A stretch of DNA of 64,000 nucleotides from Arsenophonus sp048493715 (GCA_048493715.1 JBGDCZ010000008.1:1-64000), one strand, 5' to 3'. Shown: positions 41,935-51,631, counted from the stretch's first letter. Made by a program: numbers and translations. The notes: generated by a model from the letters alone, not told the origin.

Positions 41935-42886
41935 AATTCTGCCAATGGCTTGATACAATACCTAATATCGTCGCCGCCTGCTAATTGCCGTAGTTCAGGC
42001 GTTGCTTCTGACATCGATAGTTCAGAAACTAAGATTTGAATGTCGGCTAAAAAAAGTTCAGCCGCTTTCTAGCGACTCAGTAAAAGAACCTCACGAGTAA
42101 CATCAGCAGTAACAAAGGGGTTACCATCACGATCACCGCCCATCCAAGAAGTAAAACGAATCAAATCAGTATCAACAGGTAAATTAATTGCTAAACTGGT
42201 TTCACGCTGTTCATTAAATTCACGTAAAAAAGCGGGAACACCATCCCATAATGAATTTTCAACAACGGCAAATTCCTACTTAGCTTCATCAATCGGCGTA
42301 GGGCGATTTTTTCGAATTTCATCAGGAGACCAACACTGGGCAATTAACTGACGTAAACGTCGCATGATATTATTACGTTCATAATCCACTAAATCATCAT
42401 GATCTAACTGAGCTAAACAGGTATTCACTTCAATCAATTTGTGAATTAAAGTACGGCGTGCAATTTCCGTTGGATGTGCGGTTAATACTAATTCAATCGA
42501 TAATTGCTCGATCGCTTTGATGATGATCGCCTTATTATTAAATCGTTGTTCTTTCAAACGAGCAAAAAGATTAGCCAATACCTCATACTAGCTGCTTTAC
42601 CATGAAGAGAAATACTATAATATTGTTCTGCGACATTGGCTAAATTGAGAAATTGATTAAATGCCCTGGCTACCGGAAACAGTTCATCATTAGAGATGAT
42701 TCTGTAATGTTTTCAATAAAGCTTGTCGCTGTGCTTTATTTCCTGCCCAGGAAGGATTTTGACAATTTACGGATAGATTCTACTTTATCTAACATATCCT
42801 TACCTAAAGCATTTTTAATCGTATCATCTAACAACTTACCTAACATACTCACATTACTACACAATCGCGGAATATTGTTGAACCAT
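41935..42886 (-). pseudogene. ppc: Phosphoenolpyruvate carboxylase, N-terminal third only
   Basis: Relic of the enzyme that carboxylates PEP to oxaloacetate. ATG 42886 gives MVQQYSAI, frameshifted at once into SNVSMLGKLLDDTIK. Later pieces: VESIRKLSKSSWAGNKAQRQALL, LSIELVLTAHPTEIARRTLI (with the catalytic His of TAHPTE), MRRLRQLIAQCW and IRFTSWMGGDRDGNPFVTADV, another active-site segment. Stops include TAG after LLSR (42068-42070) and near 42277, with shifts near 42590 and 42700. Similarity ends after about 340 residues at 41935; the remaining two thirds of the 883-residue enzyme are absent, so this is nonsense plus large deletion. Confidence 0.93.
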
Positions 42887-43280
42887 AAAACTCTCTAACC
42901 TTCACCGTCCAAAAGTTTATTTATTCATATTTAAGTTTAGAAAGCTTTATTAGCAGATATTTCTCACTCTAATAACAGAATCGCCAAATAATAATATTCT
43001 TTTATGATATAATGGATATTAGCTTTACCAGCAAACCTAAACATATATCAAAAGTATGGCATCTTTAAAAAATTCTATGATTGACTTAATTGCCCCGACA
43101 AAGATTATTTCAGTTCAAAGCGGGGAGCAATTCAACGAAAGTAGTAAATAAAGGGCTTGCTAGCCACAATGCTTAACTGTTCAGCCCACCTTGGCAAACT
43201 AAACAGCGAAATAATCCCTCTATTTTTATTGACTATAGATACACGGGTGAAGTACACCGACTATGCCATTATTATCGTGA
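42887..43280. other. Gap between ppc relic and metL
   Basis: About 390 bases. A 35-codon plus-strand frame from ATG 43056 (MASLKNSMIDLIAP) was considered but matches nothing I can name. In E. coli metF follows metL on this side; no metF sequence was seen, so it was deleted. Confidence 0.4.
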
Positions 43281-45719
43281 TCAAAGTAATTGTGATAAAC
43301 GATTAAGATCCGACTGAATTGCGCCCGCTGTCACATCACGCCCTGCACCTGGCCCTCTTATTACCAGTGGATTATCACGATACCAACGACTCTCTATAGC
43401 AAAAACATTGTCACCTGGTAACAGCGCTGCTAATGGATGCTCAGGCAAAATAGCTTCAACTCCAACTTTGGCACGATTTTTAGCGGCATCAAAACGAGCC
43501 ACATAACGCAACACCATGCCCATCTCCTGAGCAGCTTGCAAACGTTGCGCCATTTGTTCGTTAATCACCATACTATTTTTAAAAAACTCATTCAGATCAC
43601 CAGTTGCCGCTTCGACAGGCACTAGTGACTCAACCCGTACCTGTTCAGGTTCAATTTCATAGCCAGCTTCACGGGCCAAAATGATCAAATTACGCATGAC
43701 ATCTTGTCCTGAGAGATCAACTCGCGGATCTGGCTCGGTTAAACCTCGCAGCCAAGCTTGCTTAACTAACTGATTAAACGGTAGCGTGCCATCAAATTGT
43801 GAGAATAACCAAGATAAGGTACCAGAAAAAATACCACTAATAGAAAGGATATTATCACCACTCTCTTTTAAATCACGGACCGTATAATTAACTGGTAATC
43901 CCGCACCGACTGTCGCATTATAAAGCCAGTAGCGACCCGTTTTGGCAAAAGCATCACGTATCTGACGGTAATCGTCACTCACCAGAGTGCCGGGGATCTT
44001 ATTGGCACTGATAACATGAAAACCATAACTAGCAAAATCAAGATAGCTTTTTGCCACCCCCTCACTGGCCGTTATATCAAGCACAACCAGATCATCAAAC
44101 GGATGTTCTCGCATCCAGAGAAAAAGCGCTTCATCTTGATATATTGTTGCTTCATGATCAAAAAAAGCTAATACTCGACTTGGATCAATACCTTCATAAT
44201 TTAACAGGCTACGACAACTATCGATGACCCCGGCGAGAATAAACTCAAAATCACTACGGGCTGAAATAATTTTTTGCTCAGTGGCAAACAATTCCAACCA
44301 GCGAGAACCAATATTACCTTTGCCAAACAGAACTAATCCAATACGTTTTTCCGCCCGAAATAAGCTCTGATGTAATCCCTGGATCAAATGTGATGTTTGA
44401 GTTGCACGTAACACAGCCACCAGGCTAATTTCTTCTTCCGAATGCCAAATAAATTCAACGGGTTGATCTTTTAATTGCTGATAAAAACGATGACTATGTA
44501 ACGGATTTTTACCAACACCGGCCCCAACAAGAGCAACCAAAGAAAAACGATCACGTAATGATAATTTTTCTGCTACCGCCATCTCCTTCAATATCTCCAG
44601 TGCACTAACGGCAACTTCAGAGGTATAACATAATTGGATCAATTTACGATCGGGATGTAACCCTGTGGCTAATGGGCGCAACTGACTCCGTTTAAGCAAC
44701 AAATCGATATCTTTATAGTGTTGACTAAAATTTTGCTGGCTGGCTAGGATTAGTTCGACCAGACAAACATCATCATGGCTAGTAACAATTTTTACCCCTG
44801 TACCTGAAGCTAACACCCGCTCTATTTTTGTCGAACCCTGTTCAGGCTGATAACTACATCTCAGTTGTAAGTCAATATTAGTGACCGAAATTGGCTGTAA
44901 TGTGCGAGTATGAAGCACCGGTGCCGCTAAACGCGCTAATTCACTAGCTTCATCAAGACGTAATAATGGCAGTAAACAGGCATCTTTGACTTTGCGTGGA
45001 TCAGCGCTGTATACACCAGCAACATCACTCCAAATGGTTACTTTATTGACGCCCGCCAATGCCCCCACTTGTGTTGCTGAATAATCACTACCATTACGCC
45101 CTAATAATACCGTTTTACCTTGTTTATTTTGGGCAATAAACCCTGTCACCACCAAACGTTTATTAGTGTGTTGTTGCAAAAGTTGTTGTAACAATGGGCG
45201 TGAGAGGGTTTCATCTACTTGTGGTTGAGCGGCAAATTCTGCCCGCAAGAAAAGCCGTGCATCTAACCAATGACTTGGCAAACCAAATTGTTCCAAGACT
45301 GCGGACATTAAACGTGCAGACCAAATTTCACCATGGCCAACAATTTCTGCATAGCTATCATCAATCGGTTGATCTAATAAGGTGCTTAAACGCTCAAAAT
45401 CAGTTAAAAATGCTAACTTTATTATGCGGGCTTTTTTCTCAGGTAACAAACCAATAATCAGATCCTCTTGGTAACGGCGGATTTCCTGCTGTACCTGATG
45501 GGCTGCAATACGATCACTTTGACTTAATTTGAGCCAATCAATTAATTGATTAGTTGTTGTCCCTGCCGCAGATACCACCATTAAATCACCTGGCTGGCTA
45601 TAATTTGCCATGATATTAGCGACTCGCTGATAACATTTGACATCCGCCAGACTACTACCACCAAATTTATGTAATTGACGATGGTGATATTTTACTGCCC
45701 CCGCTGTCATTGCATTCAT
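43281..45719 (-). CDS. metL: Bifunctional aspartokinase II/homoserine dehydrogenase II
   Basis: Fusion enzyme for the first and third steps from aspartate toward homoserine, and so to methionine and threonine. 812 residues (E. coli 810). Aspartokinase part: KFGGSSLADVKCY (about 18-30), GRNGSDYSATQVGALAGV (about 208-225). Homoserine dehydrogenase part: GLVLFGKGNIGSRWL with the Rossmann glycines (about 460), NATVGAGLPVNYTVRDL (about 615) and GRDVTAGAIQSDLNRL at the end. The frame is intact even though metB, normally just upstream, is reduced to a stub at 45728 and metF is gone. Retention may serve diaminopimelate/threonine supply; that is inference. Confidence 0.97.
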   Translation of the reverse strand: MNAMTAGAVKYHHRQLHKFGGSSLADVKCYQRVANIMANYSQPGDLMVVSAAGTTTNQLIDWLKLSQSDRIAAHQVQQEIRRYQEDLIIGLLPEKKARIIKLAFLTDFERLSTLLDQPIDDSYAEIVGHGEIWSARLMSAVLEQFGLPSHWLDARLFLRAEFAAQPQVDETLSRPLLQQLLQQHTNKRLVVTGFIAQNKQGKTVLLGRNGSDYSATQVGALAGVNKVTIWSDVAGVYSADPRKVKDACLLPLLRLDEASELARLAAPVLHTRTLQPISVTNIDLQLRCSYQPEQGSTKIERVLASGTGVKIVTSHDDVCLVELILASQQNFSQHYKDIDLLLKRSQLRPLATGLHPDRKLIQLCYTSEVAVSALEILKEMAVAEKLSLRDRFSLVALVGAGVGKNPLHSHRFYQQLKDQPVEFIWHSEEEISLVAVLRATQTSHLIQGLHQSLFRAEKRIGLVLFGKGNIGSRWLELFATEQKIISARSDFEFILAGVIDSCRSLLNYEGIDPSRVLAFFDHEATIYQDEALFLWMREHPFDDLVVLDITASEGVAKSYLDFASYGFHVISANKIPGTLVSDDYRQIRDAFAKTGRYWLYNATVGAGLPVNYTVRDLKESGDNILSISGIFSGTLSWLFSQFDGTLPFNQLVKQAWLRGLTEPDPRVDLSGQDVMRNLIILAREAGYEIEPEQVRVESLVPVEAATGDLNEFFKNSMVINEQMAQRLQAAQEMGMVLRYVARFDAAKNRAKVGVEAILPEHPLAALLPGDNVFAIESRWYRDNPLVIRGPGAGRDVTAGAIQSDLNRLSQLL

Positions 45720-45727
45720 GATAAAAA

Positions 45728-45825
45728 TTACCTCTTCGCTCCCAACTGAAATGCGTTATCCAAATCTTCAATCAAATCCTAACTATCTTCAATAATTACG
45801 GAAAAATTTAATAAAATTTTTTATG
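45728..45825 (-). pseudogene. metB: Cystathionine gamma-synthase, C-terminal stub
   Basis: About 30 codons just upstream of metL read VIIEDS-stop-DLIEDLDNAFQLGAKR and then stop at 45728. This matches the MetB C-terminus (family pattern GIED-x-x-DLI-x-DL-x-x-AF), with GAG-to-TAG between S and D. Upstream the similarity is lost within a few codons (LLNFS). The rest of metB (about 355 residues) is deleted, bringing metL near metJ. Confidence 0.75.
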
Positions 45826-46167
45826 GCAGTAGCTAGCTTATAAATCAAATAATACCCGGCTCATATAGCACTGAACTTATGACAAATAGTTAATATTGAT
45901 GGTTTATATAACATAACATTTATTAGTTAAAAAATTTGAAAAGATAATCAAATATAATCAATTGGACATAAAGATGTTAATACCTCTAAAAATCCAAAAT
46001 GCTTTACGTTTAAAGCAAGTAGTGGGATAATTATCAATATCAAATACGAGAATAAACGATAGAATATTAGAAACTTAGTTAAACAAATTTTTGCCAATTA
46101 AGACTGTATTTATACAGCAACAAATAAATTAAACTTTTCTATTGATTGACTTAACTTAAGGTATCCC
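45826..46167. other. Divergent metB/metL-metJ spacer
   Basis: AT-rich sequence between the metB stub and metJ. Tandem 8-base met boxes close to AGACGTCT were looked for and not found, so the MetJ operator expected here appears to have been lost with metB. Confidence 0.45.
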
Positions 46168-46485
46168 ATGGCTGAGTGGAATGGTGATTATGTTAGCCCT
46201 TATGCTGAACATGGTAAAAAAAGCGAGCAAGTAAAAAAGATCACAGTATCTATCCCATTAAAAGTACTTAAAATCTTGACAGATGAACGTACTCGTAGAC
46301 AAATTAATAACTTACGCCATGCGACAAACAGTGAATTGCTATGTGAAGCATTTTTACATGCGTTCACTGGTCAACCCTTACCAAATGACGATGATTTACG
46401 CAAAGAACGTGATGATGAAATTCCAGAAGCAGCAAAAATAGTTATGCGCCAAAGAGGTATTGATCCAGATACATGGGAATATTAA
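46168..46485 (+). CDS. metJ: Methionine repressor
   Basis: Ribbon-helix-helix repressor that binds met boxes with S-adenosylmethionine as corepressor. 105 residues, the E. coli length, nearly identical in its DNA-binding strand (KKITVSIPLKVLKILTDERT, about 23-42) and in NLRHATNSELLCEAFLHAFTGQPLP. Start ATG at 46168 within CCATGGCTGAG as usual. Intact although metB and metF, two of its targets, are gone and no met box was found nearby; other targets elsewhere may keep it under selection. Confidence 0.98.
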   Translation: MAEWNGDYVSPYAEHGKKSEQVKKITVSIPLKVLKILTDERTRRQINNLRHATNSELLCEAFLHAFTGQPLPNDDDLRKERDDEIPEAAKIVMRQRGIDPDTWEY

Positions 46486-46659
46486 TTATTTCCCTTATTC
46501 TTGAAACATTAAGCCACTAAAACTATTTATAAAAATAGTCTTTATTTAACTGTTTGTTGCTTCAATAATTTTAGTTTTATATAAAAGTAACACTACGATA
46601 TTAAGCGCAGTATTACTCTTATATCGTAAGCACGATTTTCTTACTTCATTAAACCATTA

Positions 46660-46875
46660 TTACTTTTTCATGCCTGGAATATTGAATCGCTGCTTGAAGC
46701 GATCAACACGGCCACCGGAAGCCACATCACGCTGTTTACCTGTATAGAATGGATGACACTTACCACAAACATCCAAATTCAAATTATGATTAACAGTTGA
46801 TTTAATTTTCATTACATTACCGCAAGAACAAGTCGCAGTAACTTCTTCATATTTAGGATGAATACCTTTTTTCAT
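46660..46875 (-). CDS. rpmE: 50S ribosomal protein L31, zinc form
   Basis: 71 residues. It has the four cysteines of the zinc-binding (C+) form, in TCSCGN (16 and 18) and VCGKCHPFYTGKQ (37 and 40). Full length and intact, divergent from priA, as in E. coli. The start MKKGIHPKYEEVTATC is canonical. Confidence 0.98.
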   Translation of the reverse strand: MKKGIHPKYEEVTATCSCGNVMKIKSTVNHNLNLDVCGKCHPFYTGKQRDVASGGRVDRFKQRFNIPGMKK

Positions 46876-47100
46876 AGGAAAACCTCTACTTAGGCCGTAT
46901 CGCTATCTAACCCCCACCGTTAGACACCATACGTCAAATCGATTAAGAATAGTGTTTAGTAATAATCAAAATTACTAACAAAGGTAGTGGATCATACAGA
47001 AAATCTGTTTATAGCACAATGAAATCTAGTCAAATAATGTGATACCCTATCTTTTATGTCTTATAAATAACATCTATGATAATTACTTGGAACACTAATA

Positions 47101-49296
47101 ATGACTATTGTTCAAGTGGCGCTCCCTGTTCCGCTAATGCGCGCTTTTGATTACCAATTACCGAGTAATCTTCCTTTACCACAGAAAGGCTGTCGGGTAC
47201 AGGTAACGTTTGGTAAGCGCATGGCCTTAGGCATTGTATTAGCATATAGCCATAAAAGTAAACTCAGTGGCGAACAATTAAAAACCATTGAACAAGTGTT
47301 AGATCAAGAATCGTTATTTTCTGACAGCTTATGGTCGTTATTACTTTGGGCTTCGCAGTATTATCATCACCCAATTGGTGAAGTGCTATTTCACGCGCTA
47401 CCGGTATTACTCCGGCAAGGCAAAGCCGCAGCATTTTCCCCGCTATGGCAGTGGCAGATCACAGAACAAGGTAAAATTTTTGCGCTAAACCAGCTTAAAC
47501 GAGCGCCAAAACAACAACAGGCGCTGGCATTACTACAGCAACATCCCCTTTATCGTCATCAAATAACAGAAAATGAATTGAGTGAAAATGCGTTACAAGT
47601 ATTAAAAAAGAGAGCATTAATTCAACTATTACCCATCCAACCAAAAATGGGAAATTGGCATGCTGATTTTCACATTTGTGGCGAAAAACAAAAACTCAAT
47701 TTAGAGCAATCAACGGCTGTAGGGGCAATAAGTTCTCAACCAACATTTACGCCTTGGTTATTAGTCGGGATCACCGGTTCTGGTAAAACAGAAGTCTATC
47801 TAAGTGTAATTGAAAATGTTTTAGCACAAGGTAAACAAGCATTAGTTCTCGTTCCAGAAATTAGTCTTACTCCGCAAACTATTCAACGATTTAGTGAACG
47901 ATTTAATGCTCCCGTTGATGTACTACATTCAGCACTAAATAATAGTGAACGACTGGTTGTCTGGTTACGCGCGCAAAAAGGATACAATGCTATTGTGATT
48001 GGTACTCGCTCAGCATTATTCACTGCTTTTGCAAATCTTGGCTTAATCATTATTGATGAAGAACACGATAACTCTTATAAACAACAAGACGGGTGGCGTT
48101 ATCATGCCCGTGATCTGGCTGTTTTGCGAGCCAAAAAAGAGAACATTCCAATCATTATGGGTACCGCAACACCTTCGTTAGAAAGCCTGTATAATATTGA
48201 GCAAGGAAAATATCACCGTCTAGATTTAACTCAAAGAGCCGGTAACGCCAAACCAGCAAGCCAACATTTACTTGATTTAAAAGGCCAACCATTAAAATAT
48301 GGTTTGTCAAAACCATTAATTCAGCGTATTGAAGAGCATTTGGCAGCGAATAACCAAGTGATGCTATTTTTAAATCGCCGCGGCTATTCGCCAACTTTAA
48401 TTTGCCATGATTGTGGCTGGATTGCCGAGTGTTTACGTTGTGATCACTACTACACACTACACCATCATCAACGTCAGCTAAGATGTCATCACTGTGATAG
48501 TCAACTACCAATCCCGATACAATGCTCACACTGCGGCTCAACTCATCTACTCCCTGTTGGTTTAGGTACTGAACAACTGGAAGAGGCAATTAACCAGCTT
48601 TTTCCTAATATACCGGTTACCCGGATTGATAGAGATACAACTCGACGTAAAGGGGCATTAGAAAAACAATTAGCCACCGTCTATACAGACGGTGCTCGCA
48701 TCCTGATCGGTACACAAATGCTAGCTAAGGGACACCATTTTCCTGATGTTACCCTGGTTGCCTTATTGAATGTAGATGGTGCACTTTTTTCCAGTGATTA
48801 TCGAGCGACAGAAAGATTTGCTCAACTCTATACCCAAGTATCGGGACGGGCTGGCCGAGCAGGGAAGCATGGCGAAGTGATCCTGCAAACCTACCATCCT
48901 GAACATCCATTATTATCTACATTATTAGAAAAAGGATATAACGAATTTGCTATAGAAACGCTAGCGGAACGACGAGAGGTTTTTTTACCACCACATAGCA
49001 GTCATATTATGATCCGTTCTGAAGATCATCAGAACCAGTCTGCGCCAGATTTTTTAAACAAAATCCGCCAATATATAGAACAACATAATATGCACGATCC
49101 ACAACTTTGGTTAATGGGCCCTATACCTGCAATCCAAGCTAAGCGGGCTGGCCGTTTCCGTTGGCAATTACTACTACAACATCCTTCGCGATCTTTTTTA
49201 CAACAATTTCTCTCGCGTATATTACCTGAAATTAGGGCATACCCTGAAAGTCGGAAAGTAAAATGGAATATTGATGTTGATCCGACTGAAAATTAG
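47101..49296 (+). CDS. priA: Primosomal replication protein N' (helicase)
   Basis: SF2 helicase that reloads the replisome at repaired or stalled forks. 731 residues (E. coli 732). Visible: the N-terminal 3'-DNA-binding domain (MTIVQVALPVPLMRAFDYQLP), Walker A GITGSGKTEVYL (about 225-236), DEEHD (about 320), the two zinc clusters (CHDCGW, CLRCDHYY, CHHCDSQLPIP, CSHCGST, about 436-481) and helicase motif VI VSGRAGRAGK. No breaks. Followed by a hairpin terminator and the cytR relic, keeping the E. coli order priA-cytR-ftsN-hslVU. Confidence 0.98.
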   Translation: MTIVQVALPVPLMRAFDYQLPSNLPLPQKGCRVQVTFGKRMALGIVLAYSHKSKLSGEQLKTIEQVLDQESLFSDSLWSLLLWASQYYHHPIGEVLFHALPVLLRQGKAAAFSPLWQWQITEQGKIFALNQLKRAPKQQQALALLQQHPLYRHQITENELSENALQVLKKRALIQLLPIQPKMGNWHADFHICGEKQKLNLEQSTAVGAISSQPTFTPWLLVGITGSGKTEVYLSVIENVLAQGKQALVLVPEISLTPQTIQRFSERFNAPVDVLHSALNNSERLVVWLRAQKGYNAIVIGTRSALFTAFANLGLIIIDEEHDNSYKQQDGWRYHARDLAVLRAKKENIPIIMGTATPSLESLYNIEQGKYHRLDLTQRAGNAKPASQHLLDLKGQPLKYGLSKPLIQRIEEHLAANNQVMLFLNRRGYSPTLICHDCGWIAECLRCDHYYTLHHHQRQLRCHHCDSQLPIPIQCSHCGSTHLLPVGLGTEQLEEAINQLFPNIPVTRIDRDTTRRKGALEKQLATVYTDGARILIGTQMLAKGHHFPDVTLVALLNVDGALFSSDYRATERFAQLYTQVSGRAGRAGKHGEVILQTYHPEHPLLSTLLEKGYNEFAIETLAERREVFLPPHSSHIMIRSEDHQNQSAPDFLNKIRQYIEQHNMHDPQLWLMGPIPAIQAKRAGRFRWQLLLQHPSRSFLQQFLSRILPEIRAYPESRKVKWNIDVDPTEN

Positions 49297-49318
49297 TCGT
49301 TGTTATTAATCAACGACT
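49295..49318 (+). terminator. Hairpin terminator overlapping the priA stop
   Basis: Inverted repeat AGTCGTTG/CAACGACT with an 8-base loop, followed by TTTACA. It begins inside the priA stop codon. Confidence 0.6.
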
Positions 49319-49497
49319 TTACACTAACACCTATTGATGCAAATAAAAGTAGCTTTGTGCGAAGCCACTCTATAAATAAATTTAAACAAACTATTCAGAC
49401 AAATTTATTTACAAATTTTGTTAGTAAAGTGCTTAGAATAGATAAATACATTAATTAAATAGACTCAGTTGGACATTAAAGTGTGTGAGGTGGAAGT

Positions 49498-50155
49498 ATG
49501 GAACAAAAGATAACTAACCATAGCGCAACCATGAAGGATATTGCTAACGCAGCAGGCGTATCTACCGCAACGGTTTGCAGAGCACTCACTAACCCAGCTC
49601 AAGTTTCAGCCCAAACGCGCCAGATAGTTGAACAAACTGCGTTGGAAACCGGTTATAATGCCTATTGTATGACAAAAAATGGTAAATTCAGCCAACCTAA
49701 AACTATTTTTGTAGTTATACCTGATATTACCAATCCTACTTGTCCTGATATTATTAGCTGAATTGAGCAAGTCGCTGCTGAACAGGGATATATGGTACTG
49801 ATTGTGACTGCAAGCATTACCAAAACACCAAAAACCACTTATCGATATATTTATCAGTAAACAAAGCGCAATTTTTTGCCATAATGATATTATGGCTATT
49901 GGTGCTATCATGGCAGGCCACACGTATGGGTTAACATTACCAAGGGACTTGTCTATTATTGGATTTGGCAATCTCAGCTTTGCACAATATAGCGAACCCG
50001 TTATTACTACAATCGAGCAACCTCGCTTTGAAATTGGTCACAAAGCAATGTTACTACTTATAGCCAAAATTCAGGGTCAGGGCATGAATAATAGCTCAAA
50101 ATTGCTAGACCGCCATTTAGTTATCTATAATAGTGTTTGTCCACCTAAAAACTAG
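49498..50155 (+). pseudogene. cytR: LacI-family repressor CytR, internally deleted
   Basis: Relic of the cytidine repressor. ATG 49498 gives the intact HTH (ATMKDIANAAGVSTATVCRAL) and VVIPDITNPTCPDIIS, then TGA (49759-49761) and a frameshift near 49805. The C-terminal part resumes in the proper frame as SAIFCHNDIMAIGAIMAG, then DLSIIGFGNLSFAQYSEP and EIGHKAMLLLIAKIQGQ. Compared with E. coli CytR about 140 residues of the core are missing, joined at FISKQ/SAIFCHND near 49865. It lies between priA and ftsN as in E. coli. It cannot bind cytidine normally. Confidence 0.93.
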
Positions 50156-50224
50156 TCAAAAGTGATTAGGTTAAGTAACATATAATAAATTAATGTAACT
50201 TTTTTATTAATCGCGAATTGAAAA

Positions 50225-50971
50225 GTGGCACAAAAAGATTACGTAAGACGAGGACGTACAACGTCCCGTAAAAATAAACATGCAGGCAAGAAAAAATCAA
50301 ATCAAGGATTGCCGAAAACAACCCTTGCTGCTGCGATTGTCATCGTCGTTATCTTTATAGGCGGCTTATATTACATTACGCAAAATAAAGGTGTCCCTGT
50401 ACTTAACAGAGCATCTTCACCTAATATAAATCAGCAAGCCAGTAGCCTACCACCAAAGCCTGAAGAACGGTGGCGTTACATAAAAGAGCTGGAAAAGCGG
50501 GGCACTGATCTACCGGACTTTAACCGCTCACCAAAATCAAATATTAATAACACCACCGAATTAACCCATGAGCAGCGTCAACTACTTGAGCAGATTGATG
50601 CGGACAGACGCGGTCCTATTACTAATTTATCTGAAGTGCCAAATAATGATAATGTCCCTCGCTCACGAGTTATTATTAATGGCCCGCCAATAGAATCACC
50701 TCTGCGACTAAAACCAGAGCCACAGTCCAAACAGCCAACTAATAGCGAGCAAAAAATATTGGTACAATGTGGTTCATGTAAGTCTCTGGAACAAGCAGAA
50801 TCGATCAAAGCTAACCTTGCATTCTCAGGTTTAGAAAGCAGAATTAGCTCGGCAGAAGGTTGGCATCGTGTCGTACTTGGACCATACAGCAAAGAAGCAG
50901 CAGAGAAAATACGTGACAGAGCCAACTCTGTCAGTATATCCGGCTGCATTCTTCGTACTAATAAGGGTTGA
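50225..50971 (+). CDS. ftsN: Cell division protein FtsN
   Basis: Bitopic inner-membrane divisome protein that triggers septal peptidoglycan synthesis. 248 residues, shorter than E. coli FtsN (319), mostly in the periplasmic linker. GTG start at 50225 (MAQKDYVRRGRTTSRKNK), cytoplasmic basic tail, one membrane helix (TLAAAIVIVVIFIGGLYYI, about 32-50), helical essential region (EERWRYIKELEKRG, about 80-93), linker, and a C-terminal SPOR domain (QCGSCKSLEQAESIKANLAF, about 173-245) with its conserved cysteines. Immediately followed by the hslV promoter. Confidence 0.95.
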   Translation: MAQKDYVRRGRTTSRKNKHAGKKKSNQGLPKTTLAAAIVIVVIFIGGLYYITQNKGVPVLNRASSPNINQQASSLPPKPEERWRYIKELEKRGTDLPDFNRSPKSNINNTTELTHEQRQLLEQIDADRRGPITNLSEVPNNDNVPRSRVIINGPPIESPLRLKPEPQSKQPTNSEQKILVQCGSCKSLEQAESIKANLAFSGLESRISSAEGWHRVVLGPYSKEAAEKIRDRANSVSISGCILRTNKG

Positions 50972-50993
50972 AAAATCATTATTATCCCCCATT
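50966..50993 (+). promoter_or_regulatory. Sigma-32 heat-shock promoter for hslVU
   Basis: A -35-like GGTTGAA, 14 bases, then CCCCAT with a TTA following. This fits the sigma-32 pattern (CTTGAA, 13-15 bases, CCCCAT). It overlaps the end of ftsN and lies about 100 bases before hslV, an operon known to be heat-shock controlled in E. coli. Confidence 0.7.
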
Positions 50994-51090
50994 TACATCT
51001 CTAATAGCGTAAATACAGACTTTTTATTGTAATAAAAAACCTAAAAAGTATATTTACATACTCTCAAATAAAATAACCAAGGGCTGACTC

Positions 51091-51621
51091 ATGACTACAA
51101 TCGTAAGTGTTCGCCGTTATGGCCAAGTCGTAATTGGTGGTGATGGACAGGCGACGATGGGTAATACCGTCATGAAAGGCAACGTCTGTAAAATACGCCG
51201 CCTTTATAAAGAAAAAGTTATCGCGGGCTTCGCCGGCGGTACTGCTGATGTATTTACACTGTTTGAACTTTTTGAACGAAAATTAGAGCTTCACCAAGGG
51301 CACTTAACGAAAGCCGCAGTCGAGCTAGCTAAAGATTGGCGTACTGATCGTATGCTGAGAAAGCTTGAAGCGCTTTTAGCGGTTGCTGATGAAAACAGCT
51401 CATTGATCATCACAGGCAATGGTGATGTTATTCAACCAGAAAATGATTTGATTGCCATTGGTTCTGGTGGCCCCTATGCCCAAGCCGCAGCTCGAGCCAT
51501 GTTAGAAAATACAGAAATGAGCGCACGTGATATTACAAAAAAAGCGTTAAATATAGCTGGTGATATCTGTATTTATACTAACCATAAATTTAACTTTGAA
51601 GAACTGCCTTCAAAATCGTAA
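51091..51621 (+). CDS. hslV: ATP-dependent protease subunit HslV
   Basis: Proteasome-like peptidase of the HslUV complex. 176 residues (E. coli 176). After Met removal the catalytic Thr (MTTIVSVR) is exposed. Conserved GGDGQATMGNTVMKGN and GFAGGTADVFTLFE (oxyanion and core) are intact, and it ends EELPSKS. It is followed after 10 bases by hslU in one operon with a heat-shock promoter upstream. Confidence 0.98.
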   Translation: MTTIVSVRRYGQVVIGGDGQATMGNTVMKGNVCKIRRLYKEKVIAGFAGGTADVFTLFELFERKLELHQGHLTKAAVELAKDWRTDRMLRKLEALLAVADENSSLIITGNGDVIQPENDLIAIGSGGPYAQAAARAMLENTEMSARDITKKALNIAGDICIYTNHKFNFEELPSKS

Positions 51622-51631
51622 GGATTTAAAC

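Noticed and set aside
43056..43161. Short plus-strand frame as a possible argE relic beside ppc
   Set aside because: Only a vague LIA-x-T-x-x-IS likeness to ArgE, and its direction relative to ppc is opposite to that in E. coli.
45826..46167. MetJ operator (met boxes)
   Set aside because: No tandem 8-base sequences close to AGACGTCT could be found by eye.
48155..48589. Minus-strand 144-codon frame inside priA
   Set aside because: Shadow of the zinc-cluster region of priA, no independent coding signs.
50578..50979. Minus-strand 133-codon frame over ftsN
   Set aside because: Shadow of ftsN; the SPOR domain on the plus strand explains the region.
51560..51631. Upstream extension of hslU overlapping hslV
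   Set aside because: MSEMTPREIV at 51632 is the family start with a ribosome site; the extension is shadow of hslV.
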